A stretch of DNA of 64,000 nt from Candidatus Bathyarchaeum sp. Lineage in GTDB: Archaea > Thermoproteota > Bathyarchaeia > Bathyarchaeales > Bathyarchaeaceae. Positions 1 to 10,090 of the stretch are shown piece by piece. The stretch's first letter is position 1; every line of letters begins with the position of its first letter. Below the pieces are notes generated by a model. The model ran no database searches. It was not told the DNA's origin and worked only from the letters and a program-made list of their open reading frames with translations. A program made the position numbers and the translations under genes. The stretch is taken from NCBI GenBank assembly GCA_026014495.1, contig JAOZIF010000150.1:1-64000 (forward strand). Reading direction: 5' to 3'.

Positions 1-2
1 AC

Positions 3-2582
3 ATGCTTGGCTTGTTTATTGACCACGACAAAGCATACTACACCCACGAAGACCGATACATAGAACGTGAATGGCAGTACCTAAAACGTGCATGGGAACA
101 AAACCTGCTCGGAGAAGGACACTACGTAGTTGCATACTGCCCACACTGTCAAACTTCCCTAAGCAACGCCGAGGTTGGGCTTGGATACAAAGAAGTAGAA
201 GACCCCTCTATGCACTTCAAGTTCCAAGTAAAAGGCAAACCAGACGAATACTTTGTTGTCTGGACTACAATGCCATTCACCATAATCACTGACCTGATTA
301 TAGGAGTTAACCCCAAACAAGACTACGTCAAAGTCCAAGTAGAAAACGAAACATGGATTTTGGCAAAACAGCGCGTAGAGCCAATAATGGAAATTCTCGA
401 AATAGAAAACTACAAGATAATTAAAACCCTGAAAGGAAAGGAACTCGTGGGAACAAAATACGAGTACCCCCTAATGGACCTAATTCCCAAACAAGCAGAA
501 CTTGACCAGCACCCCCTAATACACACAGTTGTAGCAGAGGAATTCGTGGACGTAACCACAGCCACAGGCATAGTCCACCTAGCCCCAGCAAACGGAGAAG
601 ACGACTACTCCGCAGCACAAAAACGTGAACTACCCCTGTTCGCACCATTCGACGAGCAGGCACTGTTCACTGAAGAAGCAGGCAACTTTGCAGGACATTT
701 TGTCAGAAAAACAGACAGCATGGTCGTGGAAGAACTAGAAAACAGGGGGCTCTTATTAAAAATAGGCAAAGTCAAACACGAGTATCCCACGTGCTGGCGT
801 TCCCACCACAAGCTGGTGTGGATGGCAAGAAGAGAATACTTCATTTGGACAAACAAAATAAACAAAAAAGTCATGGAAGCCGCACACAAAGTAAAATACT
901 TCTACGACAGCCCCAAAAACAGGTTCCTTGCTTTTCTTAAAGAAGGAAAACCATGGTGCATCTCCAGAGACCGAGTCTGGGGCTCACCACTTCCAATATG
1001 GGTCTGCGAAGAATGTGGAGAAAAAACGTTGGTAGCAACCAAACAGGAGCTACGCGAAAAAGCCCTCGAGTTGCCCGACAAAGACTTTGAGCTTCACAAA
1101 CCATGGATAGACCGTATCATACTAAAATGTGACAAATGTAGTGGCAGAATGGTCCGCGAACCTTTTGTTTTGGATGTGTGGCACAACAGCGGCGCCTCGC
1201 CATACGCAAGATTCACAGACCAAGAATTCAAAGAACTGGTTCCAACCAACTTCTTAACCGAAGCAGTAGACCAGACACGAGGCTGGGGAAACTCGCTTCT
1301 CCTTGAACACGTTATATACACAGGCAAACCCGAAGCCCCATACGAAGAGTTCCTGTTTCAAGGCTTTGTTTTGGACGCCAAAGGCAGAAAAATGAGCAAA
1401 AGCCTTGGAAACGTGCTTGAAATCAACAAGCTACTACAAGAACGCTCCGCAGACATCACCAGATTTTACTTCCTGTGGAAATGCTCACCAATAGACTCCA
1501 TGAACTTTGACCTAAAAGAACTAAGAGGACGCCCCTACCAAGTACTAAGCACACTGTATCACTTGCACAACTTTTTCATGCAAAACGCAAAATACGACAA
1601 CTTTGACCCACAAACTCATACACTTACCTGGGCAACACAACAAAACGTCCTAAATGCGCCTGACATGTGGCTTCTTTCTAAACTGCAAAAGCTTGTAAGA
1701 GAATACACAAACAAAGCCGAAGAATGCGAATTCAATTTTGCACTATCCCAACTCGAAGACTATGTCGTCAACATCTTGAGCCGCGAATACGTTCCCATGA
1801 TCAGAAAAGACCTGTGGAGTGATGACCCACAAACACTAAACCGAAGACTAGCCGTCTACTCAACCCTGTGGTATACACTAAAAACGTTGGTTCTACTTTC
1901 AAACCCAGTAACACCATTCCTAAGCGAAGCACTATACCAGACAGTCTACAAAGAACTAGACCCTAATCTAGCAGAAACCGTGAACATGGAAAACTGGCCC
2001 ACACCAGACACAGACCTAGAAGATGACGCCCTAGAAGAAGAATTCGAAATACTACTGCAGACTCTCCCTGTACTATATTCTGCTAGACAAAACGCTCAAC
2101 TAAAGCGACGCTGGCCCCTAGCAAAAACAATTGTTATTGCACCCAAAAAAGCTCAGAGTGCCCTAAAGAAACTGGAAGAACTGTTTCTTGAACTCGCAAA
2201 CGTGAAAACCGCCGAATACGCTGACACACTTCCTGAAGTTGACCCTGACCGCTGGGCAACTGCCTCTGAAGATGAATTACAGGTTCTAGTTGACAAAATT
2301 CGAGACGATTCTCTTGAAGGCGAAGGTCTAATGCGTGACTTGGCCCGCAGAGTTCAAGCACTCCGAAAAGAACTTGGATTCTCACCCACCGACATTGTTG
2401 ATGCAGTTCACATTGCAGAACTGGAGCCTAAAGCCATAGAGCTGCTAAAACCATTCATCGATGAAATGGAAGCACTTGTCCGCGCTAAAAAGGTGAACGT
2501 TCACGAGCAACAAGTTGAAATCAAAGCTGATTGGCACGAAGACAAACTGGACAAGAAAAAAGTGTATGTCGCCGTCGTCTAA
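3..2582 (+). CDS. ileS: Isoleucyl-tRNA synthetase, 5'-truncated by window edge
   Basis: Long ORF open at the window start; class I KMSKS motif in 'GRKMSKSLGNVLEI'; editing-domain and anticodon-binding-like C-terminus. Confidence 0.95.
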   Translation: MLGLFIDHDKAYYTHEDRYIEREWQYLKRAWEQNLLGEGHYVVAYCPHCQTSLSNAEVGLGYKEVEDPSMHFKFQVKGKPDEYFVVWTTMPFTIITDLIIGVNPKQDYVKVQVENETWILAKQRVEPIMEILEIENYKIIKTLKGKELVGTKYEYPLMDLIPKQAELDQHPLIHTVVAEEFVDVTTATGIVHLAPANGEDDYSAAQKRELPLFAPFDEQALFTEEAGNFAGHFVRKTDSMVVEELENRGLLLKIGKVKHEYPTCWRSHHKLVWMARREYFIWTNKINKKVMEAAHKVKYFYDSPKNRFLAFLKEGKPWCISRDRVWGSPLPIWVCEECGEKTLVATKQELREKALELPDKDFELHKPWIDRIILKCDKCSGRMVREPFVLDVWHNSGASPYARFTDQEFKELVPTNFLTEAVDQTRGWGNSLLLEHVIYTGKPEAPYEEFLFQGFVLDAKGRKMSKSLGNVLEINKLLQERSADITRFYFLWKCSPIDSMNFDLKELRGRPYQVLSTLYHLHNFFMQNAKYDNFDPQTHTLTWATQQNVLNAPDMWLLSKLQKLVREYTNKAEECEFNFALSQLEDYVVNILSREYVPMIRKDLWSDDPQTLNRRLAVYSTLWYTLKTLVLLSNPVTPFLSEALYQTVYKELDPNLAETVNMENWPTPDTDLEDDALEEEFEILLQTLPVLYSARQNAQLKRRWPLAKTIVIAPKKAQSALKKLEELFLELANVKTAEYADTLPEVDPDRWATASEDELQVLVDKIRDDSLEGEGLMRDLARRVQALRKELGFSPTDIVDAVHIAELEPKAIELLKPFIDEMEALVRAKKVNVHEQQVEIKADWHEDKLDKKKVYVAVV

Positions 2583-2616
2583 CACACAAAGCTTGCTACC
2601 GTATGTTGTATGTGAA

Positions 2617-3133
2617 CTAGTTCTGTTTGTGCCCTCGTAATTGTAAAATGTATACTAATCGACTGAAGAGTGTCGCTATTGTGGCAACTACAACGCCGAT
2701 AGTGACTATGCTGTAAGTTAGCTGTTGCTGAAAAAGCATTGTGAGCCCAATTCCGCCATACATTAAGCTACCGTAATATTTTCCAACAGGGTCATAGATT
2801 GTGCGTTTCAAATACATGTTTGTTAGTATGAATTGCACAAAAACAAAAACCACAAGAAAAACAATCCACGGCTGATACAAACCTTCAAGAACAAAAACTA
2901 GCAACATGCTGGAGACAAAGAGACTGTCGGCAGTTGCATCAAAGTAAGCGCCTAGCCTTGAGGTTACTTCAAGTTTTTTTGCAATGTAACCATCCAGTAA
3001 ATCTGTACCCACAGCAAAAACAAACAGAACACATGATACAACATGCATTTCTTTGTTAAATGAGTAAAATGAGAAAAACTAAAGCGACTACACGCAGAGA
3101 TGTAATTACCCACGGAACTCTATCTTTTTGCAA
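2617..3133 (-). CDS. CDP-alcohol phosphatidyltransferase, apparently split by a frameshift near 3055-3060
   Basis: Motif 'DLLDGYIAKKLEVTSRLGAYFDATAD' (DGxxA(R/K)x8Gx3Dx3D) in ORF 2617-3048; its N-terminal helix 'VPWVITSLRVVALVFLILLI' lies in another frame immediately upstream (end of ORF 3056-3289). Confidence 0.75.
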
Positions 3134-3716
3134 TGAATAAGTCTCTTCCAGCCTGCTCAGCAATATCCAACGAGTCATCAGTGAAAACAGACACAACCTC
3201 TTTGACAGTTCCATTATACTCTTCAACAGTTTGCTGCATTGATGCTTCTGCGCCTCCATCACTGCCTCCAGACGTGACCAAAAGTACAATATCTATCCCT
3301 TGAAGATCACCCACTCTTTCAATATGCCCCTTGATAGTAAGACTTGGGCTACCTGCGTAAACTGGTGAACCCAAAACCAAAAGGGAATACCCCGACAAAT
3401 CTGTTGGCGCCTGAGAACTTGCAGTTGTAACCTCTACTCTCCAATCATTTTCTACAAGCCCATCCGCAAAGGTATACGTCACATCTTTCATGAATGATGA
3501 CAAACCCGGATGATAAATAATCAACGCAGTTTTTGAGCCATCAGCATTCAAAACATCAATTCCGCTGACATAATCGCTGTTTATTTTGAACAAAACAAAC
3601 CCTAAAACAGCTGCAACAACTATAACAAAAACAAGTATGGCAATTAACAGAATTTTTTTCCATCTCTTTTGTGGCAAAAATCTCATATCAACACGCACCC
3701 ACAATCGACATGACAT
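3120..3716 (-). CDS. Flavodoxin-like protein with N-terminal transmembrane anchor
   Basis: Hydrophobic N-terminus then flavodoxin-like 'SLLVLGSPVYAGSPSLTIKGHIERV...DIVLLVTSGGSD'. Confidence 0.7.
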   Translation of the reverse strand: MSCRLWVRVDMRFLPQKRWKKILLIAILVFVIVVAAVLGFVLFKINSDYVSGIDVLNADGSKTALIIYHPGLSSFMKDVTYTFADGLVENDWRVEVTTASSQAPTDLSGYSLLVLGSPVYAGSPSLTIKGHIERVGDLQGIDIVLLVTSGGSDGGAEASMQQTVEEYNGTVKEVVSVFTDDSLDIAEQAGRDLFIAKR

Positions 3717-3775
3717 GATAAAAATACTTAACTATATTAGTTTTTAGCGACAACTCAAAGACAGGAGAGATACAG

Positions 3776-4735
3776 GTGCCCACTAAAATCAAGTTTGGCG
3801 TGTTCCTTCCATTTTATGTTTTCAAAACAGAAAAAATGACCCAACACCTGTTTAATCAACTCCGAGACGTTGCCCTCGAATGCGAAAAACTAGGATACCA
3901 CTCAGTTTGGCTAGACGACCACTTAATGCTAAAAAAAACGTCCATTCTAGAATGCTGGACAACACTTTCAGCACTCTCAACAGTAACCAAAAAGATAAGA
4001 CTGGGCACAATGGTAACCTGCAACTCCTTTAGAAACCCTGCGTTGCTCGCTAAAATGGCTGCAACTCTAGACAACATATCAAATGGACGACTAGAACTTG
4101 GAATTGGAGCAGGAGTTCAACAGAGCGAGCATAACGCATATGGATTCCCTTTTCCTTCAGCAAAAACTAGGATAGAACGTTTGAATGAGGCAGTGCAAAT
4201 CATAAAGAACATGTGGACACAAGAAAAAACAAGCTACAACGGCAAACATTACCGCATAAAAGACGCGGTTTGTAAACCAAAACCCGTACAAAAGCCCCAT
4301 CCACCAATAGTCATATGCGGCGGAGGCGAAAAGCTAACATTAAAAGTGACCGCTCAGCACGCAAACAGGTATGACTGGGGCTATCTTAAATCATTTGAAG
4401 ATTACAAGCGTAAACTGGATGTTTTGAAAAAACATTGTAACGCAGTAGACAGACGTTTTGATGAAATCGAGAAGTCATGCTGGCCTGCAGGACAAACATT
4501 CATTGGAGACGACAAACAGGAGTTGGAACAAAAAGTTATGCAATGGGTGCCTGAAGGTGTTAGTTTGGACGATTTTGTGAAAACAAACTTTGTAGGAACT
4601 CCAAAAGATTACATACAAAACATACGTCCATACATGAATCTGGGTGTGACCCAGTTTATGCTGTTTTTTGGTGATCTTCCTGATTTAACTGGATTGAAGA
4701 TTTTTGCCAAGAACGTAATTCCTGTTATAACCTAA
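3776..4735 (+). CDS. LLM-class (luciferase-like, probably F420-dependent) oxidoreductase
   Basis: 'FGVFLPFYVF', 'GYHSVWLDDHL', 'LGTMVTCNSFRNPALLAKMAATLDNISNGRLELGIGAG' typical of the family; GTG start. Confidence 0.9.
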   Translation: MPTKIKFGVFLPFYVFKTEKMTQHLFNQLRDVALECEKLGYHSVWLDDHLMLKKTSILECWTTLSALSTVTKKIRLGTMVTCNSFRNPALLAKMAATLDNISNGRLELGIGAGVQQSEHNAYGFPFPSAKTRIERLNEAVQIIKNMWTQEKTSYNGKHYRIKDAVCKPKPVQKPHPPIVICGGGEKLTLKVTAQHANRYDWGYLKSFEDYKRKLDVLKKHCNAVDRRFDEIEKSCWPAGQTFIGDDKQELEQKVMQWVPEGVSLDDFVKTNFVGTPKDYIQNIRPYMNLGVTQFMLFFGDLPDLTGLKIFAKNVIPVIT

Positions 4736-4781
4736 CCAAAGCACATTTTGTATTTTTTTAGCTTGACGCCTAAAACGCTGA

Positions 4782-5834
4782 CTATATTGGAACTACTGAA
4801 AGGATAAAAACGCCAACAAGTACAACTGCGCCAATTTTTCTTTTAGTTGTAAGTTCCGAAACATCGTCTAAAGGACCTGGATGCCTAGCCGCAGAGAAAA
4901 ACAAAGCTAAGATAGCCATTGTCCACCATCCAATAAGCGCCAACAAAATAATGCCTGCATACGAAACAAGCTGGTGTTTCTTTTCCCCCAGTACGCTTCG
5001 AGCAACATGACCCCCATCAAACATGCCTGAAGGAACCAAGTTAAGCATTGTTACTATCATTCCAACCCAACCTGCAACAGCAACTGGGTGCAATACTACC
5101 ACTTCACCTACCCCGCCAGGCGGAAACAGCATTAATATAAATTGGAATAGAAGCGGCACTGAGAGGTATGCTCCTTCAGGGTCTGCTGGACCATATGTGG
5201 ATAGCTGGATTCCTATTGCTGTTACTATTGCTGCGATTATGAAGCCTGTTATTGGTCCTGTGAATCCTATGTCAAATAGGGCGTCCTTGTTTGGGGGAAG
5301 TGCTTTTTGTTTGATGAGTGCTCCAAACGTGCCGATGCCATAAGGATACGGAATGCCTGGAATGAAATATGGGTATGTAGCATCTACATCATGTTTGTCT
5401 GCAAGTAGTTTGTGTCCCATTTCATGAGTGCCCAGTATTAGCATAATTGCTCCCGTGAATAGTGACGCACCTAAAATGTCCGATTCTGCTAGGACATATC
5501 CTGAGATAAAGACTGTTACAAGTGTTGCACAAAACAATGCAACGTTTACTATTTTTTTATCAGGTTTTATGGAAGGTTTTGTTATTATTCTAAGCACATT
5601 TTTTTCGTTTTTTTGTCTTAGAATTGGTACGAGTTCCAGTGAATCTAATTTATTCACAAGTCTCAGGAAAGCTTCTTTTGAATCTTCACGGTATTTCACA
5701 TTGAATGTTGGAACTCCATGTTCCACAAAGCTTTCTTCTACATCAAATTCTGCTTCAACCATGTCTTGAACTTCTTCAAAAGATGGCACTCCAACAGAGT
5801 TAGTGGAGTTATCGTCTGAAGATGCACAGCACAT
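4782..5834 (-). CDS. Site-2-protease-like membrane metalloprotease (M50)
   Basis: HExxH motif in 'LGTHEMGHKLLADKHDVDATYPYFIPG' and multiple TM segments. Confidence 0.9.
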   Translation of the reverse strand: MCCASSDDNSTNSVGVPSFEEVQDMVEAEFDVEESFVEHGVPTFNVKYREDSKEAFLRLVNKLDSLELVPILRQKNEKNVLRIITKPSIKPDKKIVNVALFCATLVTVFISGYVLAESDILGASLFTGAIMLILGTHEMGHKLLADKHDVDATYPYFIPGIPYPYGIGTFGALIKQKALPPNKDALFDIGFTGPITGFIIAAIVTAIGIQLSTYGPADPEGAYLSVPLLFQFILMLFPPGGVGEVVVLHPVAVAGWVGMIVTMLNLVPSGMFDGGHVARSVLGEKKHQLVSYAGIILLALIGWWTMAILALFFSAARHPGPLDDVSELTTKRKIGAVVLVGVFILSVVPI

Positions 5835-6049
5835 GGTAACCTTGTATTGGAGTCGTCCAGAACTATTAGAATGTTATGTAAACTAGTCTTTGGCTCAAGA
5901 TTTTTGGTGTCATGTAATGCTAATAGTGACCAATTTTTTGGTGTGCACACAACTTTTTGGTGGTGCATTGTTTTTGTTTTCTTTGTTTTAGTGTGACCAA
6001 AAACTCTTTATAACAGCGTTATAGAAACATAAGAGCAAACAACTAAACG

Positions 6050-7060
6050 GTGACACAAGTGACTGCAAACAACATCCTAGACCGCATCGGAAACACGCCA
6101 CTTGTAAGAATAAACAATCTAAACCCAAACCCCAAGTTTGACCTGTTCGTTAAACTTGAAAAATTTAACCCAGGCGGCTCAGTCAAGGACCGCATAACAA
6201 AATACATGATAGAAACCGCAGAAAACAACGGACAACTAAAAAAAGGAATGACAGTCATTGAAGCCACCAGCGGCAACACAGGCATAGGTCTCGCTTTGGT
6301 TTGCCGTGTAAAAGGATATGACCTAGCCCTTGTAATGCCCGACACCATGACCAGAGAAAGACGCCAGATACTCTTAGCCTTAGGCGCCAAAGTTATACTA
6401 AGTGAAGGAAAAAATGGAATGGACGGCGCCCAAGATGTAGCGCATGAAATTGCAGCCAAAGACCCAAAAAAATACTTTATACCCAACCAATTTGCAAATC
6501 AAGCCAACGTTCTTGCACACTACGAAACTACTGCAGAAGAAATTTGGAGAGACACACAAGGTAAAGTCACACATTTTGTTGCCGGCATCGGCACTGGCGG
6601 TACTTTGATGGGTGTGTCGTGCAGACTAAAAGAATTAAACCCCGACATCAAAGTGATTGGGGTTCAACCAGAAGCAGGTAAATCAATTCAAGGATTGAAA
6701 AATCTGCAGACCCAGTATGTTCCAGCCATATGGAAACCTGAATTGGTGGATGAAATCTACACTGTTTCTCCAATTGATGCTGAAGAGTCGGCGCGATTGT
6801 TGGCGCTTCAAGAAGGTTTGTTTGTAGGTACGAGTTCCGGAGCGATTTTTTACATGGCTACAAAGAAGGCACAGGAGCTTGATGGCGGCGTTATGGTTGC
6901 GATAGCTCCAGATGGAGGAGAAAAATACCTTAGTACCTCTTTGTGTGACCCAGCTTTATGCGTAGAAGCTGTCAACAAGTTTGGAATTCAGTGCTCCTAC
7001 AAGGACGGACAACCTGTAACAAAAGCTGCAACTGCTGCTCTAAAATATGATTCGCTCTAA
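6050..7060 (+). CDS. cysK: Cysteine synthase / PLP-dependent beta-replacing enzyme
   Basis: 'GNTPLVRINNL', 'PGGSVKDRI', 'EATSGNTGIGLA', 'GTGGTLMG'; GTG start. Confidence 0.92.
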   Translation: MTQVTANNILDRIGNTPLVRINNLNPNPKFDLFVKLEKFNPGGSVKDRITKYMIETAENNGQLKKGMTVIEATSGNTGIGLALVCRVKGYDLALVMPDTMTRERRQILLALGAKVILSEGKNGMDGAQDVAHEIAAKDPKKYFIPNQFANQANVLAHYETTAEEIWRDTQGKVTHFVAGIGTGGTLMGVSCRLKELNPDIKVIGVQPEAGKSIQGLKNLQTQYVPAIWKPELVDEIYTVSPIDAEESARLLALQEGLFVGTSSGAIFYMATKKAQELDGGVMVAIAPDGGEKYLSTSLCDPALCVEAVNKFGIQCSYKDGQPVTKAATAALKYDSL

Positions 7061-7093
7061 AACAATGACGATTATTGTGTAGCATTTTGTTCT

Positions 7094-8437
7094 TCATTTT
7101 ATCCACATTTTTCTTAATCCCCATCTGGCGACCTTTGGGATTCTTTGTTTTAATGGGAGCCACTTGATACTTTCAATTCTTAACTTCTGAAGCTGTTTAT
7201 TCAAGTATTTGTAATCTAGACCCAAAATTTTCGGTTCAGTTGCGTTACGTGAACCCAAAAAAGCAGGGTCATCATTTAGCAGTAACTTGTTTTTCTGACA
7301 GTAATCATACATGTGTGTCCCTTGTATTGGCGTGTAAAAACTTGGACTATGATAAAATGGTTTAAGCTCTTTTATTTTATTGATGGTTTCTAATGTCTCT
7401 TCTTTTGTTTCTGTAGGCAAACCAAACATGAGGTTAGCCCCAACTTTGATTCCCATTTTTTTACAAATCTGTATTGCTTCAATATTTTGTTCAACTGTAG
7501 TGCCCTTGTTCATGAAATCTAGTAATCGTTGATTAAAACTCTCTATTCCCATAACAACCAGCCATAAACCAACATCACGTAGCCGCTTTACTAAATCAGG
7601 ATGTTTAACAACAAAATCTGCCCTAGTTTGACAACTAAACGGACGCTTCACGCCTTCATAGCTGTCACAGAAATCTTTAATGTAGCTTGGATTAACAGTA
7701 AACGAATCATCATCAATCATTAACATTTTGTAGTTGTAATGGTCACGCAAATGAATAATTTCTTTCATCAAATTTTCTACACTGCGCATCCTGAATCTAC
7801 CAAAAATCATGTCTTCTCCGGGTTTGCAAAAACCACAGGAAAAAGGGCATCCTCTTCCTGACATCACGTTTACGAATGGGCTGGGATAAAACGTGTGCTT
7901 GGTAGATAAAACCTTGTTCATGTTAAAAATTTCTCGGTCCTCTATTGGAAGACTGTTTAAATCTGAAGGTTCACCCTTGATTACTTTTTGGTCATTAGTG
8001 AACTTTTGTTCTTCTACAAACTCTGGAAATGTTTTTTCTCCCTCGCCAACAAACACAAAATCAAAATCCGTGTTTTCTGCAACCTGCTCAGGACATATAG
8101 ATGCATGAGGTCCACCAACAACAGATGGTACACCAAGTTTCTTTGCAAACGTAGCAATTTTGGCGGCTTCATGAAAATCTAGAGTAGACATTTGAACCGC
8201 AAAAACGTCAGCATTTGACAACCGCATTTTAGTAAAAACATCGTCCCAGCCTGAACATTCTCGTAAGTCAATCATGCTGACAGTGTGACCTCTGGATTTT
8301 AAGACTGCACTTAAACTGGTGAAACCGTGATTTACGTAAATGTTTGACGGGTGTTTACCTAACTTGTTGAAGCCTCCAAACCATCTTATCGATGGATAAA
8401 CTAGAGTAACCTTGCTTTTGCTGTTTGCTTGGCTCAA
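7094..8437 (-). CDS. B12-binding-domain radical SAM protein
   Basis: N-terminal B12-like domain ('VVGGPHASICPE'), radical SAM 'GRGCPFSCGFCKPG'. Confidence 0.92.
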   Translation of the reverse strand: MSQANSKSKVTLVYPSIRWFGGFNKLGKHPSNIYVNHGFTSLSAVLKSRGHTVSMIDLRECSGWDDVFTKMRLSNADVFAVQMSTLDFHEAAKIATFAKKLGVPSVVGGPHASICPEQVAENTDFDFVFVGEGEKTFPEFVEEQKFTNDQKVIKGEPSDLNSLPIEDREIFNMNKVLSTKHTFYPSPFVNVMSGRGCPFSCGFCKPGEDMIFGRFRMRSVENLMKEIIHLRDHYNYKMLMIDDDSFTVNPSYIKDFCDSYEGVKRPFSCQTRADFVVKHPDLVKRLRDVGLWLVVMGIESFNQRLLDFMNKGTTVEQNIEAIQICKKMGIKVGANLMFGLPTETKEETLETINKIKELKPFYHSPSFYTPIQGTHMYDYCQKNKLLLNDDPAFLGSRNATEPKILGLDYKYLNKQLQKLRIESIKWLPLKQRIPKVARWGLRKMWIK

Positions 8438-8811
8438 CTTTTACTCCCCCTTTCTTGTTGCCAAAAACCAGATGATGCTGGTCGAAAACTTTTGACCTTT
8501 TGTATTAACCATTTTTTTGTCACGCGAGTTCACCTTGTCCCCCTTCTTTGCGAACTGCGTTTGTAATTTAGTGTGTCTTACTTGAGACGTACACTTTCAT
8601 ATTATTTTCTTATGCAAAAATTAATGGTCTATTTTGCATTGTTATGCATTTTATTTGCCTTGTTTATTTCTAAATGCTAATAATGTCCGCAAATTTACTA
8701 TTGACTATTTTTTACCTCACCTAGGCTATCTGCTCTTTGTGATATGCACGATGCATGTTCTATTCAAATTTGACATAGCCGACCAGTTGACTTGTGGATA
8801 AAGGTTATTAG

Positions 8812-10053
8812 ATGATGGGCGATAACTTTCTTTCATGTCCCTGTGTAGTTATAAAATCAGGTAGCAATTCAGGGACAGTCATTCTATGGATGGTGACCAA
8901 AATTAGTCAAAAAATTTCTGGCGTAGAATATGTCGAACGAATCAATGACAATCTTCTAAAAATGACTGCAAAGAGCCTACTTCCCTTGTATGAAGAATTG
9001 AAAGCCGCTGACTGCATTGTATGTGGAGGCTCAGGACGCTCCTTGCATTCTTTGAACATAGCCATGAGCCAAATAGCCATGATGAAAGAACCCAAAGTGG
9101 TTATCACCAGAGAAGACGTTGGTTTTCCAGGAAGAGGAATGCTTGACGCCGCTTCACAACTCGAAAAAAGACACAAAAAAATTGTTCTTCTCATAAATTC
9201 TGGGAGCGGCGAATCCGATGATCCTAGGCATCTTGCTGAAGAGCTGGAAAAATATCTAGAAAAAACTGGCAGCACCAAATTTACTATGGGGCTGATAACT
9301 TCTAATTCTAGGTCTTCGATTGCAAAAATTGTTCAGAAGCACGGTCATGTAGTTACTGTTGAGGGTCGAATAAAACAGCAGTTACCCTCATCTGATGCTT
9401 ACAGTCAAACAGGAATAATGGGTGACCTCTTTGAACTTGGTAGCTTATTTTTGTTACAAATGATTACTGAAGCAATATCCGAAAGGGCTTCTGTAGACAG
9501 AGTTATTGAACTTATAGCTGAGGAAGCGCCAGTTTTACGGGAAATAACTGAACGTGCAGTTGAGTCTGAAGCCACAAAAGCGGTGCTAGACATTCTTGAG
9601 AGACGCAGTGACGTTTTCTTGGGAGGTCGCGGAACAGCTGAAGAAGTTGCTAAGATGACTGCTGTGCGCCTGTTTCACATCAAAAAATTTCTTGGAGACG
9701 ACATTTACATTGCCCGTGGAGTTAACACTCCTCATCCAAGAGCTGGAGATCTAGAAATCTTAATTTCTTACTCAGGGACAACCAAGCCTGTTGTTGGATG
9801 GTGTAACAGATTTAGGGGCTTGGGGGGAACTGTTCTTTCCATTGTTGGACGCAAAGAAACAAATCTTGAAATAAATTCTGATTTGAAGATTCTTCTTGAG
9901 GAAACAGTTGAGCATGGGAAGCCACGCAGATTCTACATGCGGGCAGCCTATGTGCTCAGTTGTCTACCAATTCTGTTAACCGCAAGGTTGAGCCTGAAAG
10001 GTCTGATTCTGCCCGAGTACATATTCAAATGGTATCATAGCGTAATCGAGTAA
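8812..10053 (+). CDS. Tandem SIS-domain sugar-phosphate-binding protein (true start probably ATG ~8887-8893 region)
   Basis: Two SIS-like halves: 'CIVCGGSGRSLHSLNIAM...LLINSGSGESDDPRHLAEEL' and 'VFLGGRGTAEEVAKMTAVRLFHIKKFLG...EILISYSGTTKPVVGW'. Confidence 0.75.
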   Translation: MMGDNFLSCPCVVIKSGSNSGTVILWMVTKISQKISGVEYVERINDNLLKMTAKSLLPLYEELKAADCIVCGGSGRSLHSLNIAMSQIAMMKEPKVVITREDVGFPGRGMLDAASQLEKRHKKIVLLINSGSGESDDPRHLAEELEKYLEKTGSTKFTMGLITSNSRSSIAKIVQKHGHVVTVEGRIKQQLPSSDAYSQTGIMGDLFELGSLFLLQMITEAISERASVDRVIELIAEEAPVLREITERAVESEATKAVLDILERRSDVFLGGRGTAEEVAKMTAVRLFHIKKFLGDDIYIARGVNTPHPRAGDLEILISYSGTTKPVVGWCNRFRGLGGTVLSIVGRKETNLEINSDLKILLEETVEHGKPRRFYMRAAYVLSCLPILLTARLSLKGLILPEYIFKWYHSVIE

Positions 10054-10090
10054 CCTGAAAAGGTTAATTACGTCAATAACTGGGGACTAA

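Noticed and set aside
8470-8490. accag-atgatg-ctggt as a C/D-box sRNA
   Set aside because: It is a small hairpin with a box-C-like loop; no D box at proper spacing.
8612-8680. 22-aa hydrophobic mini-ORF MQKLMVYFALLCILFALFISKC
   Set aside because: AT-rich intergenic DNA, no SD; easily explained by chance.
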